Numbered from the stretch's first letter, positions 26,998 to 36,333 are shown. The stretch is DNA of 64,000 nucleotides from Pseudotamlana agarivorans (GCF_018860245.1 NZ_JAHKPD010000020.1:44877-108876); one strand, 5' to 3'. The notes: generated by a model from the letters alone, not told the origin. Program-made: numbers and translations.

Positions 26998-27553
26998 CCC
27001 TTTTTATTCGTTTCTTTATTTCTTTAGATATAAATTCATAATAAGATGAGTTAGAAGGCACAAAATGAAGATTATTAGCGTTGATGTTCACAATAAGTTC
27101 ATCAAATTTAGATAAAGATATAAGTTTTAAAGCTTCAACTTCTTCCTCTTGGGGTTTTAATAATGAAATAGGAACATTTAACTCCGCTAAAAAGGTATTA
27201 TGAAATTCGTTGTCTACCATACCGTTTTCATAAGATTGAAAACATTCAAAAACACCAATTTTATACAGTTTATCTTCTGAAATAGACAATCCAATTTCTT
27301 CTAAAATTTCTCTAACTGCAGCTTGTTTAATGGTTTCACCGGCATCTACATGCCCGGCAACCGAAACATCCCATAAAAGTGGACAAATAGCTTTTTTGGC
27401 CGAACGTTGCGATAATAATACTTCACCTTTTTTAGTGTAAAACCAAATATGCGCTGTATGATGAAACAATCCTTTTTGGTGAATCACAGATTTCAGTTTT
27501 GAAACGCCTAAAAGATTCCCGTTTTTATCAGTGATGTCTATTAATTCGTCCAT
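26987..27553 (-). CDS. Nudix hydrolase (IPP isomerase-like subgroup)
   Basis: A 188-residue Nudix protein; the Nudix box GHVDAGETIKQAAVREILEE (followed by IGL) is complete with the REUxEExGU metal-binding glutamates. Overall layout (ELIDITDKNGNLLGVSK at the start, FHHTAHIWFYTKKGEVLLSQ) is that of the YfcD/isopentenyl-diphosphate-isomerase-like group. Substrate, a nucleoside or isoprenoid diphosphate, is not determined. Overlaps the third YceI gene at its 3' end; likely read separately from the M42 peptidase behind it, whose terminator lies between them. Confidence 0.88.
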   Translation of the reverse strand: MDELIDITDKNGNLLGVSKLKSVIHQKGLFHHTAHIWFYTKKGEVLLSQRSAKKAICPLLWDVSVAGHVDAGETIKQAAVREILEEIGLSISEDKLYKIGVFECFQSYENGMVDNEFHNTFLAELNVPISLLKPQEEEVEALKLISLSKFDELIVNINANNLHFVPSNSSYYEFISKEIKKRIKRVNP

Positions 27554-27571
27554 ATGGTTATAATTAAAAAA

Positions 27572-27609
27572 GCCATTACAAGTTGATAAATTTTATTCCT
27601 TGTAATGGC
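27572..27609 (-). terminator. Terminator after the M42 peptidase
   Basis: 11-bp perfect stem GCCATTACAAG / CTTGTAATGGC; on the minus strand it is followed by a run of T, right after the peptidase stop codon. Confidence 0.8.
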
Positions 27610-27625
27610 ATTTTAAAGTTATATT

Positions 27626-28714
27626 TTATTTAAAATAGCTAAAAGTTTCGCCATCTTCAATATTAAGAAGTGTTTCGTAAATTAATTTAATCACGTTTTC
27701 AACATCGTCCCTATGTACCATTTCTACCGTAGTATGCATGTAACGTAATGGTAAAGAAATTAGGGCAGAAGCCACGCCGCCGTTACTATAAGCAAAGGCA
27801 TCGGTATCTGTTCCGGTTGCTCTAGAAAGTGCAGAACGCTGGAAAGGAATCTTTTTACCTTCAGCAGTTTCAGTAATTAAATCACGTAATTTTTGTTGCA
27901 CCGCAGGCGCATAGGCTACTACAGGTCCTTTACCAATTTCTAAATCACCTTGCTTGGTTTTTTCAATCATTGGCGTTGTGGTATCGTGCGTGACATCAGT
28001 AACAATTGCCACGTTTGGTTTTATGGTTTGAGTAATCATTTCAGCACCACGTAAACCAATTTCTTCTTGCACAGAATTTGTAATGTACAGTCCAAATGGT
28101 AAAGTTTTCTTGTTTTCTTTTAATAAACGTGCTACTTCAGCAATCATAAAACCACCCATACGATTATCTAAGGCGCGGCAAACAAACTTATTTTTGTTCA
28201 ATACATGAAATTCATCTGGATAAGTGATAACACATCCTACGTGAATGCCTAAATTTTCAACTTCTTCCTTATCTTTTGCACCAACATCGATAGTAATATT
28301 ATCTGGTTTTGGGGCTTGTTCGTTCGATTTGTCTCTAGTGTGAATCGCTGGCCATCCAAAAACACCTTTTACAATACCGTTTTTGGCATGAATATTTACA
28401 ATCTTACTCGGCGCTATTTGATGATCGCTACCGCCGTTTCTAATCACGTAAATTAAACCGTTATCTGAAATATAGTTAACATACCATGAAATTTCATCGG
28501 CATGACCTTCAATAACTACTTTATATTTTGCATCAGGATTAATAACGCCAACCGCGGTCCCGTAAGTGTCGGTGATAAAAGTATCTACGTATGGTTTTAA
28601 ATAGTCCATCCATATTTTTTGCCCAGTCCACTCATAACCAGTTGGGGCTGCATTGTTCAAATATTTTTCTAAAAAGTCCATTGACTTTTCATTAAGAATG
28701 CTGTTGTTTGCCAT
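27626..28714 (-). CDS. M42 family metallopeptidase (glutamyl aminopeptidase type)
   Basis: A 362-residue cytoplasmic aminopeptidase with a co-catalytic metal centre. Visible ligands: the HADEISW histidine and aspartate, the bridging aspartate in CRALDNRMGG, the EEIGLRGAE glutamates, VTDVTHDTT and the C-terminal HTTVEMVHRDD. Such enzymes form tetrahedral dodecamers that trim peptides. Full length for the family and standing alone. Downstream terminator is clear. Confidence 0.92.
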   Translation of the reverse strand: MANNSILNEKSMDFLEKYLNNAAPTGYEWTGQKIWMDYLKPYVDTFITDTYGTAVGVINPDAKYKVVIEGHADEISWYVNYISDNGLIYVIRNGGSDHQIAPSKIVNIHAKNGIVKGVFGWPAIHTRDKSNEQAPKPDNITIDVGAKDKEEVENLGIHVGCVITYPDEFHVLNKNKFVCRALDNRMGGFMIAEVARLLKENKKTLPFGLYITNSVQEEIGLRGAEMITQTIKPNVAIVTDVTHDTTTPMIEKTKQGDLEIGKGPVVAYAPAVQQKLRDLITETAEGKKIPFQRSALSRATGTDTDAFAYSNGGVASALISLPLRYMHTTVEMVHRDDVENVIKLIYETLLNIEDGETFSYFK

Positions 28715-28888
28715 GTATAAAATTTTTGCACTAAAATAATAATATTAATAGACACATTGATGGTTTAAATGATTATTGTCTATCATATTTTGTTATATTG
28801 ACCCTGTAAATGTGAGATACTGAAAGTGTATTGTTAGAGCGGCGTATAATTTCTTTATTTTTACATATTAAATGCTCCACTTTTATTG

Positions 28889-29566
28889 ATGAATTTTTTA
28901 AAATATATATTGGTATTATGCCCGTTTTTGGTCTTTTCTCAGATTAACGAGATTGAAAGTGATACTACCACTATTGAATATTTAATTATAGAAGGCGACT
29001 CTGTGCCTAGGCAGTCTATTAATTTAGACGAGGTTATTCTGTTGCATAGACTTAAGTTTGGAGATAAAAAAGAACGCATTCGTTATTTAATATTAAGGCG
29101 AAAAACATTGAAAGTCTATCCTTATGCTAAAATGGCGGCCGAGCGCTTAGATTCTATGAATACGCGGCTATCATCCCTTAAACGGGATAGCCAAAAGCGA
29201 CGTTATACAAAAAAAATACAAAAATATATAGAAGGCGAATTTTCTGAAGAATTGAAAAAGTTAACGCGTACTGAAGGTCAGATTTTAGTGAAGTTAATTC
29301 ATAGACAAACGGGAACAACTGCTTTCGACTTAGTTAAAGAGCTTCGTAATGGATGGCGTGCATTTTGGTATAATACAACTGCTAGTATGTTCGATATTTC
29401 ATTAAAACGCGCGTATGACCCCATAAATGTTAAAGAAGATTATTTAATTGAAGACATTTTACAGCGGGCTTTTCAAAACGGATTGTTAGAACCACAGCCA
29501 CCAGCAATAAAATTTAATTTTTACGATTTAACCGATAAATGGATTTATCAAAAAACGCCTGAATAA
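28889..29566 (+). CDS. DUF4294 family protein
   Basis: A 225-residue protein with a short N-terminal hydrophobic export signal (FLKYILVLCPFLVFS) and a DUF4294 domain: a basic, arginine-rich helical region (RLKFGDKKERIRYLILRRK, YPYAKMAAERLDSM) with LTRTEGQILVKLIHRQTG. The family is nearly confined to Bacteroidota and has no known function. ATG at 28889 is preferred to a TTG one codon earlier. The stop codon abuts the ATG of the hemolysin III gene, so the two are coupled. Confidence 0.87.
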   Translation: MNFLKYILVLCPFLVFSQINEIESDTTTIEYLIIEGDSVPRQSINLDEVILLHRLKFGDKKERIRYLILRRKTLKVYPYAKMAAERLDSMNTRLSSLKRDSQKRRYTKKIQKYIEGEFSEELKKLTRTEGQILVKLIHRQTGTTAFDLVKELRNGWRAFWYNTTASMFDISLKRAYDPINVKEDYLIEDILQRAFQNGLLEPQPPAIKFNFYDLTDKWIYQKTPE

Positions 29567-30193
29567 ATGCGTATTCAAACACCATTGGAAGAAAAACTTA
29601 ATGCCTTTTCTCATGGTTTAGGGGCGGTTCTTGGTGTGGTTGCCTTAATACTTCTGGTTCAATTTAATTCTGAAAAAAGTGATTGGAGTCTGTTTAGTGT
29701 AGTTGTTTATTCCGTTTCAATAATTATACTGTTTAGTGCTTCAACATGTTATCACGCTACTAAAAACGAAAAACGCAAGCATTATTTTAGAATTGTAGAT
29801 CACGTAAGTATTTACCTTTTAATAGCAGGAACTTATACGCCTGTTTGTTTAATAGCACTTCAAGATAGTTTAGGGTGGCCCCTTTTTTATACCGTTTGGG
29901 GGATTGCGCTTTTAGGGGCTGTTTTAAAATTGTTTTTTACTGGACGTTTTGAAGTGGTTTCAACCTTATTATATTTAGTCATGGGGTGGCTTATTGTTTT
30001 CGATATTTCAAATTTGTCTGAACAAATAGGAAGCGATGGCATGTGGTTTATGGCCGCAGGAGGATCAGCATATAGTATTGGTATTATTTTTTATGCCATT
30101 CAAAAAATACGTTATAATCATGTGATTTGGCATCTTTTTGTTCTAACTGGGGCTATCTGTCATTTTTTAATGATTTTTCTTTATGTGATTTAA
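29567..30193 (+). CDS. Hemolysin III / PAQR family membrane protein
   Basis: A 208-residue protein with seven predicted membrane helices and the conserved residues of the HlyIII/adiponectin-receptor superfamily: EEKLNAFSHGLGAV at the start, STCYHAT after helix 2 with a metal-binding histidine, the D in DISNL, and the HVIWHLFVLTGAICHF end with two more histidines. Related receptors are zinc-dependent ceramidase-like hydrolases; bacterial members influence membrane fluidity. No gap to the DUF4294 gene. Confidence 0.88.
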   Translation: MRIQTPLEEKLNAFSHGLGAVLGVVALILLVQFNSEKSDWSLFSVVVYSVSIIILFSASTCYHATKNEKRKHYFRIVDHVSIYLLIAGTYTPVCLIALQDSLGWPLFYTVWGIALLGAVLKLFFTGRFEVVSTLLYLVMGWLIVFDISNLSEQIGSDGMWFMAAGGSAYSIGIIFYAIQKIRYNHVIWHLFVLTGAICHFLMIFLYVI

Positions 30194-30203
30194 TTTGTGA
30201 TAC

Positions 30204-30707
30204 ATGAATATGACAACATACATTTTAGCAGAAAACCCCTCACATTACCTTGAAATTGAAACCTTAGCCAATATTATTTGGCGGGAGCATTACATTCCTA
30301 TAGTAGGTAAAGCTCAAGTAGATTACATGCTTGATAAATTTCAGTCTGCTGAAGCTATACAGAATCAAGTTAACAACGATTATTTGTATTATATGGTTTC
30401 TTATAACAATACGGCAGTGGGATATTTTGCTATACTCAAGGAAACTAAGTCCTTATTTTTAAGTAAGTTTTATATTCTAAGTGATTTCCGAAATAAAGGT
30501 ATAGGGAAAAAAACAATGGAATTTATAGAAGCTAAAGCACTAGCATTTCAATTGAATAAGATACGGCTCACAGTAAACATCAATAATACAAATGCTATTA
30601 TCGCTTATGAAAAATTTGGGTTTAAAAAGATTGGGCCTTTAGTTGCCGATATTGGAAGCGGCTTTGTTATGGATGATTATGAGATGGTTCTTGGAGTTAA
30701 AAATTAA
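30204..30707 (+). CDS. GNAT family N-acetyltransferase
   Basis: A 167-residue acetyltransferase. The acetyl-CoA binding motif A appears as LSDFRNKGIGKKTMEFIEA (R/Q-x-x-G-x-G/A), followed by the motif B segment NNTNAIIAYEKFGFKKIG. Acceptor substrate unknown; size and form resemble spermidine or RimI-type enzymes. Ten bases behind the hemolysin III gene, so probably in the same transcript. Confidence 0.88.
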   Translation: MNMTTYILAENPSHYLEIETLANIIWREHYIPIVGKAQVDYMLDKFQSAEAIQNQVNNDYLYYMVSYNNTAVGYFAILKETKSLFLSKFYILSDFRNKGIGKKTMEFIEAKALAFQLNKIRLTVNINNTNAIIAYEKFGFKKIGPLVADIGSGFVMDDYEMVLGVKN

Positions 30708-30954
30708 AAATTAAAAGTGAAAAATTGGACGATATTGAAAGTTAGATATTAAATATTAAAAGTTTATGTACGATCAAACGAATTAATAATGCTGTGATTT
30801 TCAGATTGTCTTTCAGACGTTAGGATGAATCTTTCATCAATTTCAACGTTGGTTAAACGAATAAACGATTAAACAAATAAACAATTTTGCCATCTTCCGT
30901 CACCTGTCATCAGTCAATAGTCAATAGTCAATAAAAAATAATCAATTCTGCCTA
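30708..30954. other. Intergenic region with short tandem repeats
   Basis: Between the convergent GNAT and DUF4268 genes. Holds three perfect copies of AGTCAAT at 30912-30932 and, just before, imperfect iterations of AAACGAATAAAC-type words. No gene or clear terminator. Confidence 0.6.
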
Positions 30955-31383
30955 TTAGCTATCAATAACATCTCGATACTCTTCAAAAAAGGCCTCAAAC
31001 AAGCTCATTTTTTCATTAAAAAACACCATAACTTCTTGCCATGAGTTTTTGTTATGAATGGAAACTTTCTGTTCTAAGGGGACAAAAATTCTAGAGATCT
31101 CTTTTTCGTTATCTAAAATATATTCTTCATTATAGATGGCTTCTGGTAAAAAATCATCTAATAAAATGGACTTTAAAGCTAGGAGTTTTTCCCAATACTT
31201 TATACGGTGTTCTAAATCGTCTTCAACATCTAGCGCCACTAAAGCGGTTTTATTATCAAAGTGAAATTTAAAACTAAAGCCTTTTAATTTGGTATGGTAT
31301 AAAGTCCATTTTCTAGGGAATGACTTTCCAAAACTGGTCCAAAATTCTTGTTTTAATTTTCTAGATTCTTCCTTTGAAAACAT
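30955..31383 (-). CDS. DUF4268 family protein
   Basis: A 142-residue soluble protein of the DUF4268 family, seen from the FWTSFGKSF start, the FSFKFHFDNKTALVALDVE strand pair and the IFVPLEQKVSIHNKNSWQEV motif. Related domains occur in restriction-endonuclease-like proteins, but no PD-(D/E)XK catalytic set is clear here. Standalone gene, single copy in the window. Function unknown. Confidence 0.8.
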   Translation of the reverse strand: MFSKEESRKLKQEFWTSFGKSFPRKWTLYHTKLKGFSFKFHFDNKTALVALDVEDDLEHRIKYWEKLLALKSILLDDFLPEAIYNEEYILDNEKEISRIFVPLEQKVSIHNKNSWQEVMVFFNEKMSLFEAFFEEYRDVIDS

Positions 31384-31486
31384 GAGTCCTAATTTTTTTA
31401 TTTTTTTAAATCGATGTTTATTGCTTAATTAATTTTCAATTGAATATATATTTATTCAAAAGATATCTTAAAAAAGATATTATAAA

Positions 31487-32161
31487 TTAAATCATATAAG
31501 CTATACCAACACCAAGGATTATAGCGATAAACTTTGAAAAGTTGAACTTATGTCCGTCGCCGCTTTCAAACAAAATAGTCGTTGAAATATGGAAGAAGAT
31601 CCCTATAACGATGGCATTCATAGCATCGGCGTATTGGCCTATAACGGATGATTCATGTGAAATATAGGTGCCTAAAGGGGTCATAAATGCAAAAACCAAT
31701 AAAAACCCAGCTATTTGAGATTTTGTGTAACTAGATTGCAATAAAAATAACGTGATAACCGTAGCAATAGGCACTTTATGTACTAAAACACCATAAACCA
31801 TGTCGTTATGATCATGAATAGAAAAGCCTTCTAAGAAACTATGTATGCATAAACTAACAAAAAGTGTCCATGGAAAACTTGCGTTATCCTTATGAATATG
31901 AACATGCCCATGTTCTGCACCTTTAGAGAATAGCTCTAAGGTGATTTGCAGCAAAATACCGCACATAATTAGTAAACCAGCCAGTTTAGTATCTAAATGA
32001 TGGTAAACTTCTGGAAGCAATTCAAAAAGAGTAAGCGCTAATAAAAATGCACCACTAAAAGAGAGTAGGAGCTTCGTGTTCCAAGATTTTTGTTTTTTAG
32101 AAAGTAAGGCAATTCCAAAACCTAAAAAAACAGCCAGAAAGGGAAGTAAAAATTTATTCAT
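31487..32161 (-). CDS. ZIP family divalent metal transporter
   Basis: A 224-residue inner membrane protein with about eight helices. A histidine-rich loop (HGHVHIHKDN) precedes the conserved metal-site helix with HSFLEGFSI, and the following KVPIATVITLFLL contains the second set (H-K-x-P). Full ZIP proteins transport zinc, iron or manganese into the cytoplasm. The exact ion is not visible. 48 bases behind the methyltransferase gene on the same strand. Confidence 0.87.
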   Translation of the reverse strand: MNKFLLPFLAVFLGFGIALLSKKQKSWNTKLLLSFSGAFLLALTLFELLPEVYHHLDTKLAGLLIMCGILLQITLELFSKGAEHGHVHIHKDNASFPWTLFVSLCIHSFLEGFSIHDHNDMVYGVLVHKVPIATVITLFLLQSSYTKSQIAGFLLVFAFMTPLGTYISHESSVIGQYADAMNAIVIGIFFHISTTILFESGDGHKFNFSKFIAIILGVGIAYMI

Positions 32162-32209
32162 TTAGTAAAAGGACTCAAATTATGAGTTTTATTGTATGTG
32201 GTACATCCG

Positions 32210-32941
32210 CTATTTAAAAATCATGACTAATCGTTCAGATGATTTCGGATTAAACTTATTTAATTTATAATCGCCAAAAACATCTAGCAAATACACGTTG
32301 GCTTGTTCAAAAAGTTTTTCAAAATCGGCAAGCGTAAATGCTCGAACCCGTTCTTGATAGTTGTAAACTTTTTCGTCGACCGTAAAAGTAATATCTTTTA
32401 TAATATATCCATCCTCAACAAACCGCTTTAAGTGAAAATCGATACCATCAACAGTTTTTGTTTCTTCAGGAACTAGGTTATCAATAACATGCTCACTATT
32501 CATAAAATCGATAATACCAAAACCAAATTCATTTAAATTGCTTTTTATAGCTTCAATGGTTTTTAAATTATCGTGGTCATCTTCAAAATATCCAAAACTA
32601 GTAAACAGGTTAAAAACGGCATCGAATTGTTTATTGTACGGTTTGCACATATCGTGCACTTCGAATTGTAAACGGTGATTTTCAAATTGTTTAGCGAATT
32701 TTATACTATTTTCACTTAAGTCAACACCTGTAACATCGTAACCAATTTTATTAAGGTAACGTGAGTGTCGGCCTTTACCACAGGCTAAATCTAGCACAGT
32801 ACCATTTTCTGGAAGGTTTAAATAATCGGTAAGAGTATCCATAAAAGCATGAGCTTCGCGGTCGTCTCTATCTTTATATAATATGTGGTAAAATGGCGTG
32901 TCAAACCAAGAAGTGAACCAAGTTGCTGTATTATTTGTCAT
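32210..32941 (-). CDS. Class I SAM-dependent methyltransferase
   Basis: A 243-residue methyltransferase with the SAM-binding motif I VLDLACGKGRHSRYL, an acidic end of strand 2 (VTGVDLSENSI) and a motif IV-like DAVFNLFTSFGYF. The N-terminus WFTSWFDTPFYHILYKDRD is typical of a Bacteroidota group of small-molecule methyltransferases. Acceptor unknown. Divergent from the RlmL-like gene, with which it shares a 213-base upstream region. Confidence 0.88.
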   Translation of the reverse strand: MTNNTATWFTSWFDTPFYHILYKDRDDREAHAFMDTLTDYLNLPENGTVLDLACGKGRHSRYLNKIGYDVTGVDLSENSIKFAKQFENHRLQFEVHDMCKPYNKQFDAVFNLFTSFGYFEDDHDNLKTIEAIKSNLNEFGFGIIDFMNSEHVIDNLVPEETKTVDGIDFHLKRFVEDGYIIKDITFTVDEKVYNYQERVRAFTLADFEKLFEQANVYLLDVFGDYKLNKFNPKSSERLVMIFK

Positions 32942-33092
32942 AAATATTTTCTGTGAAAACAGAAATTGTTTTGTTTTTGGGGCTAGCCTAGAGCATTTTA
33001 TTATGCTAAAAATTTATGGTTTTTAAAATTCTATATTTAAAATTAGCGGACGTCAATCCTTAAAAACCCCGAATTATCAATAAACTTTACGT

Positions 33093-33117
33093 TTGCCACA
33101 AAATTACATTATTTTTG
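33093..33117 (+). promoter_or_regulatory. Predicted promoter of the THUMP methyltransferase gene
   Basis: TTG at 33093 and TATTTTTG at 33110-33117; the -7 box is a full match to TAnnTTTG, the spacing (14) is shorter than usual. Transcription would begin some 30 bases before the ATG. Confidence 0.5.
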
Positions 33118-33154
33118 CAATCTATTCAGCCTAAAAAGTGAACAGACGTAAAAA

Positions 33155-34315
33155 ATGGGAGAAAATTTTAATATGGTTGCCAAAACCTTATTTGGCTTTG
33201 AAGATTTACTAGAAAAGGAATTAACGCAGCTAGGTGCACAATATGTGAAAAAAGGGGTGCGTAATGTTTCTTTTTCGGGAGATAAAGGTTTTATGTATAA
33301 GGCTAATTTAGCGTTGCGTACGGCCGTTAAAATTTTAAAACCCATTCATGCTTTTAATGTTAAGAACGAGCAAGATTTATACAATAAAATCTATGCGATG
33401 GATTGGTCGAAATACCTAAAATCTACAGGTACTTTAGCTATTGATGCTACGATCCATTCAGAACTTTTTACGCACTCGTTATACATCGCTCAAAAAACTA
33501 AAGATGCCATAGTAGATAAGTTTAGAGATACCGATGGACAGCGTCCTAATGTAGATTTAAAATTTCCTGACTTAAAAGTGAATGTCCATATTGATAGAAA
33601 CCGTGTCACGATTTCATTAGATTCTTCTGGAGATTCATTACACAAACGTGGTTATAAAACGGCGACGAATATTGCGCCTATAAATGAAGTATTAGCAGCA
33701 GGTTTAATCATGCTATCGGGTTGGGACGGGCAAACAGATTTTATGGACCCGATGTGTGGTTCTGGTACCATGTTGATTGAAGCGGCTATGATTGCTTGTA
33801 ATATCCCTCCAAACTTGATGCGTAAAGAGTTTGCTTTTGAACGTTGGGAAGATTGGGATGTTGAGTTGTTTGAGAAAATTGAAGAGTCTTTGTTAGGTAA
33901 AACACGCGATTTTCATCATAAAATTATTGGTTATGATAAAGCACCAAGTGCCGTAGCTAAGGCCAAGGAAAACGTGAAAAATGCCCAATTGGAAGATTTT
34001 ATTGAAGTGAAACACGAAGATTTCTTTAAAACGCAAAAAGGAGGCGATGAGAAACTACAGATGGTATTCAATCCACCTTATGGTGAGCGTTTAAACATCG
34101 ATATGGAAGAGTTTTATAAAAATATAGGCGATACACTGAAACAAAATTACCCAGGAACCGATGCATGGTTTATTACTTCAAACCTAGATGCGCTTAAGTT
34201 TGTAGGATTACGTCCGTCGCGAAAAATACAGTTATTCAATGCGAAACTGGAATCACGCTTGGTTAAATACGTGATGTATGAGGGGAGTAAGAAGGGGAAG
34301 TATATGAATAATTAA
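33155..34315 (+). CDS. THUMP-domain RNA methyltransferase (RlmL/RlmKL N-terminal type)
   Basis: A 386-residue RNA guanine-N2 methyltransferase. The THUMP RNA-binding domain covers about residues 5-155, then a Rossmann methyltransferase with MDPMCGSGTMLIEAAM (SAM site) and the NPPYGERL catalytic motif that places the base. Equivalent to the N-terminal half of E. coli RlmKL, which modifies G2445 of 23S rRNA; target inferred from family. ATG at 33155 follows a good -7 box. Confidence 0.9.
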   Translation: MGENFNMVAKTLFGFEDLLEKELTQLGAQYVKKGVRNVSFSGDKGFMYKANLALRTAVKILKPIHAFNVKNEQDLYNKIYAMDWSKYLKSTGTLAIDATIHSELFTHSLYIAQKTKDAIVDKFRDTDGQRPNVDLKFPDLKVNVHIDRNRVTISLDSSGDSLHKRGYKTATNIAPINEVLAAGLIMLSGWDGQTDFMDPMCGSGTMLIEAAMIACNIPPNLMRKEFAFERWEDWDVELFEKIEESLLGKTRDFHHKIIGYDKAPSAVAKAKENVKNAQLEDFIEVKHEDFFKTQKGGDEKLQMVFNPPYGERLNIDMEEFYKNIGDTLKQNYPGTDAWFITSNLDALKFVGLRPSRKIQLFNAKLESRLVKYVMYEGSKKGKYMNN

Positions 34316-34408
34316 GGGCGGTAAATTATTATTGTGCTTACTATAAAAAAGAAAAGGCACTTTAATAGTCATTAATTTATAATTATCTTTACTTGAAATA
34401 GATTAATA

Positions 34409-34657
34409 ATGAATTCAGCTGAAATAAAAATAGATTTGTTTAGAAAGTTAGATTCCTTAAAAGGAAATCGATTAGAAGAGGCTTACGGCATCTTGTTGAA
34501 TTATATTAATGGAAGTAATGACCTCAACGATTGGCAAAATCTTACGCAAGAACAAAAGAAAGCCATTGAAATAGGAATTGAACAGTTAGACAATCAAGAA
34601 GGGAGAGAGCACCACAAGGTAATATCTGATATTAGAAAGCGATATACAAATGCTTAG
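34409..34657 (+). CDS. Antitoxin of a ParE/RelE-type module
   Basis: An 82-residue helical, acidic protein (LTQEQKKAIEIGIEQLDNQE) of the kind encoded before RelE/ParE toxins in Bacteroidota. Its end overlaps the toxin gene by eight bases. No ribbon-helix-helix or HTH could be named with confidence in the N-terminal part. Promoter-like TATCTTTA precedes it. Role inferred from position and size. Confidence 0.8.
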   Translation: MNSAEIKIDLFRKLDSLKGNRLEEAYGILLNYINGSNDLNDWQNLTQEQKKAIEIGIEQLDNQEGREHHKVISDIRKRYTNA

Positions 34658-34946
34658 AGAAGTGATTTGGTCTCCTTCTGCAGAGAAAGACTTTGAAGCA
34701 GTATTAGATTACTTACAATTAAATTGGGATGAAAGCGTTACTAATAAATTTATCAACCGAGTGGATGATAGTATTAGTCTAATTATTAATGACCCTAAAA
34801 TATTTCCGATGATTAATGAAGCCTTGGAGGTAAGGAAAAGTGTGATTTCAAAACATAACACGCTTTATTACAGAGAAAACGGTCTAAACATAGAAATAAT
34901 TAGACTTTTTGATGCAAGACAAGACCCTAATAAATTGAAATTTTAG
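34650..34946 (+). CDS. RelE/ParE family toxin
   Basis: A 98-residue RelE/ParE-fold protein: VIWSPSAEKDFEAVLDYLQ at the start and the C-terminal HNTLYYRENGLNIEIIRLFDARQDP strand pair, ending with the arginine-aspartate-P typical of ParE-like toxins. Whether it attacks ribosome-bound mRNA (RelE) or DNA gyrase (ParE) cannot be told; the RLFDARQDP end favours the ParE side. Overlaps the antitoxin gene, as usual for type II modules. Confidence 0.87.
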   Translation: MLREVIWSPSAEKDFEAVLDYLQLNWDESVTNKFINRVDDSISLIINDPKIFPMINEALEVRKSVISKHNTLYYRENGLNIEIIRLFDARQDPNKLKF

Positions 34947-35045
34947 GGAAGCCTAAGCAAAAGATGGTTTAGGTGCAGATATTCAAATCTAGAAATTAAC
35001 GTAAACACTTGAGTAAATCCAGTCGATTTTCAGCTACAGAACCTC

Positions 35046-35519
35046 ATGCCATTCAACCACACATTCAAAACACAAGTCAATTGGGCACTTTCAGAAGGAG
35101 AAACTACGACAAACCCAAGAAGTTTCAGTAGAAATCATACGGTTCATATAGCAGGTAAAAAGCAAGATTTAGAAGTTTCGGCAGCTAAACCTTTTCGAGG
35201 GGATGCAAGTTTACACAACCCCGAAGATTTATTGCTTTCCGCATTAGCGTCATGCCATATGATGTCTTATTTATATGTTTGTTCGCAAAATAACATTGAA
35301 GTTTTAGAGTATTCAGATCATGCCGAGTGCAAATTAGAAGTCCTATCTACAGGAAGTGGCAGTTTTACAAAAGTTATTTTAAGTCCTGTGGTTACGATAA
35401 AAAACAGTGCTCAAAAAGAATTGGCAATGAAATTACATGAAAAAGCAAATGCGTTATGTTTTATTGCAAATTCCTGTAATTTTCCAATTACACATCAGGC
35501 AAGAATAGTGGTGATCTAA
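35046..35519 (+). CDS. OsmC family peroxidase-like protein
   Basis: A 157-residue OsmC-fold protein, probably a thiol-dependent hydroperoxide reductase. Both redox cysteines are present: the first in LLSALASCHMMSY and the second in ANALCFIANSCNF (the residues before PITH). Dimeric and cytoplasmic in characterised relatives. Standalone, between the toxin-antitoxin pair and the convergent DUF6048 gene. Confidence 0.9.
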   Translation: MPFNHTFKTQVNWALSEGETTTNPRSFSRNHTVHIAGKKQDLEVSAAKPFRGDASLHNPEDLLLSALASCHMMSYLYVCSQNNIEVLEYSDHAECKLEVLSTGSGSFTKVILSPVVTIKNSAQKELAMKLHEKANALCFIANSCNFPITHQARIVVI

Positions 35520-35529
35520 ATTTATTATA

Positions 35530-36333
35530 CTATTTATACTTACTAAAAAGCGGAATTCTATATGCTATGGTATAACCAAAACCTGCTCCAATACCACTGC
35601 TGTCATAAGTTTTACCAAAACCGGGAATGTAGACATTTTCAAAATTACCGGGGTCAGTTTCTGTAATAAGGAAACGCAGCTGTACATTTAACCCCATGTA
35701 AAGGTTTTTAAGGACTTCTGCTTTTATTCCTAATTGTAATTCAGCCCAAAAAGCTGTTAAATCATTGAATTCTACTTTATCGGTAAGTGTTAGTTGTGGT
35801 GCCCAGTATTGGTTTGTAGTGTATATAGTGGCGGTATTTAAATCATGACTAAAAGCACTTCCTCCAACTCTAAAACCAACATAGATCATATTGTCCATGT
35901 CTAGCCAGTTTTCATACATATTGTAATCAACACCAGCTTTTAAATAGGCTCCAGCGGTGGTAATATCCATATAATCTGTAATGGTATTTTTCTCTTCAGT
36001 TCCAATTTCCGCGGCAGCGTAAAAATGCTTTGTTAATCTATAATCTCCATTAATCTCTAAACCTTGATAGTCATCGTCTAAAGCAGATTTTAATAATTTA
36101 CTCGCATCGGTACCTAAACGTAATCCGTATTTTAATTTAATCTTGGTACTGTCGTTTTCGGTTTTGGCTTGCTTTTTTGGTGTTTTTACCTTTTTTGTTT
36201 TACTGGAATCCACCGTTTTTACAGTGCCATTGATTTTAGAAATACCATCATTTTGCCCTTGTACAGCTATTGAAACCAACAATAAGAAAACGATAAGACT
36301 AGTGCGATACAATAAAATGGGCTTCATTTTCAT
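35530..36333 (-). CDS. DUF6048 family outer membrane barrel-like protein
   Basis: A 267-residue exported protein with a signal peptide (cleavage near VQGQND), a lysine-rich linker and an outer membrane beta-barrel-like body (YGLRLGTDASKLLKSALDDD, DYRLTKHFYAAAEIG). Its start overlaps the end of the DUF6452 gene by 35 bases. The order rlmD-DUF6452-DUF6048 is recurrent in Flavobacteriaceae. Function unknown. Confidence 0.8.
   Translation of the reverse strand: MKMKPILLYRTSLIVFLLLVSIAVQGQNDGISKINGTVKTVDSSKTKKVKTPKKQAKTENDSTKIKLKYGLRLGTDASKLLKSALDDDYQGLEINGDYRLTKHFYAAAEIGTEEKNTITDYMDITTAGAYLKAGVDYNMYENWLDMDNMIYVGFRVGGSAFSHDLNTATIYTTNQYWAPQLTLTDKVEFNDLTAFWAELQLGIKAEVLKNLYMGLNVQLRFLITETDPGNFENVYIPGFGKTYDSSGIGAGFGYTIAYRIPLFSKYK

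Noticed and set aside
30830..30860. CAACGTTG near 30840 as another attC-like site
   Set aside because: Only an 8-base palindrome; no L boxes or paired outer boxes found around it.
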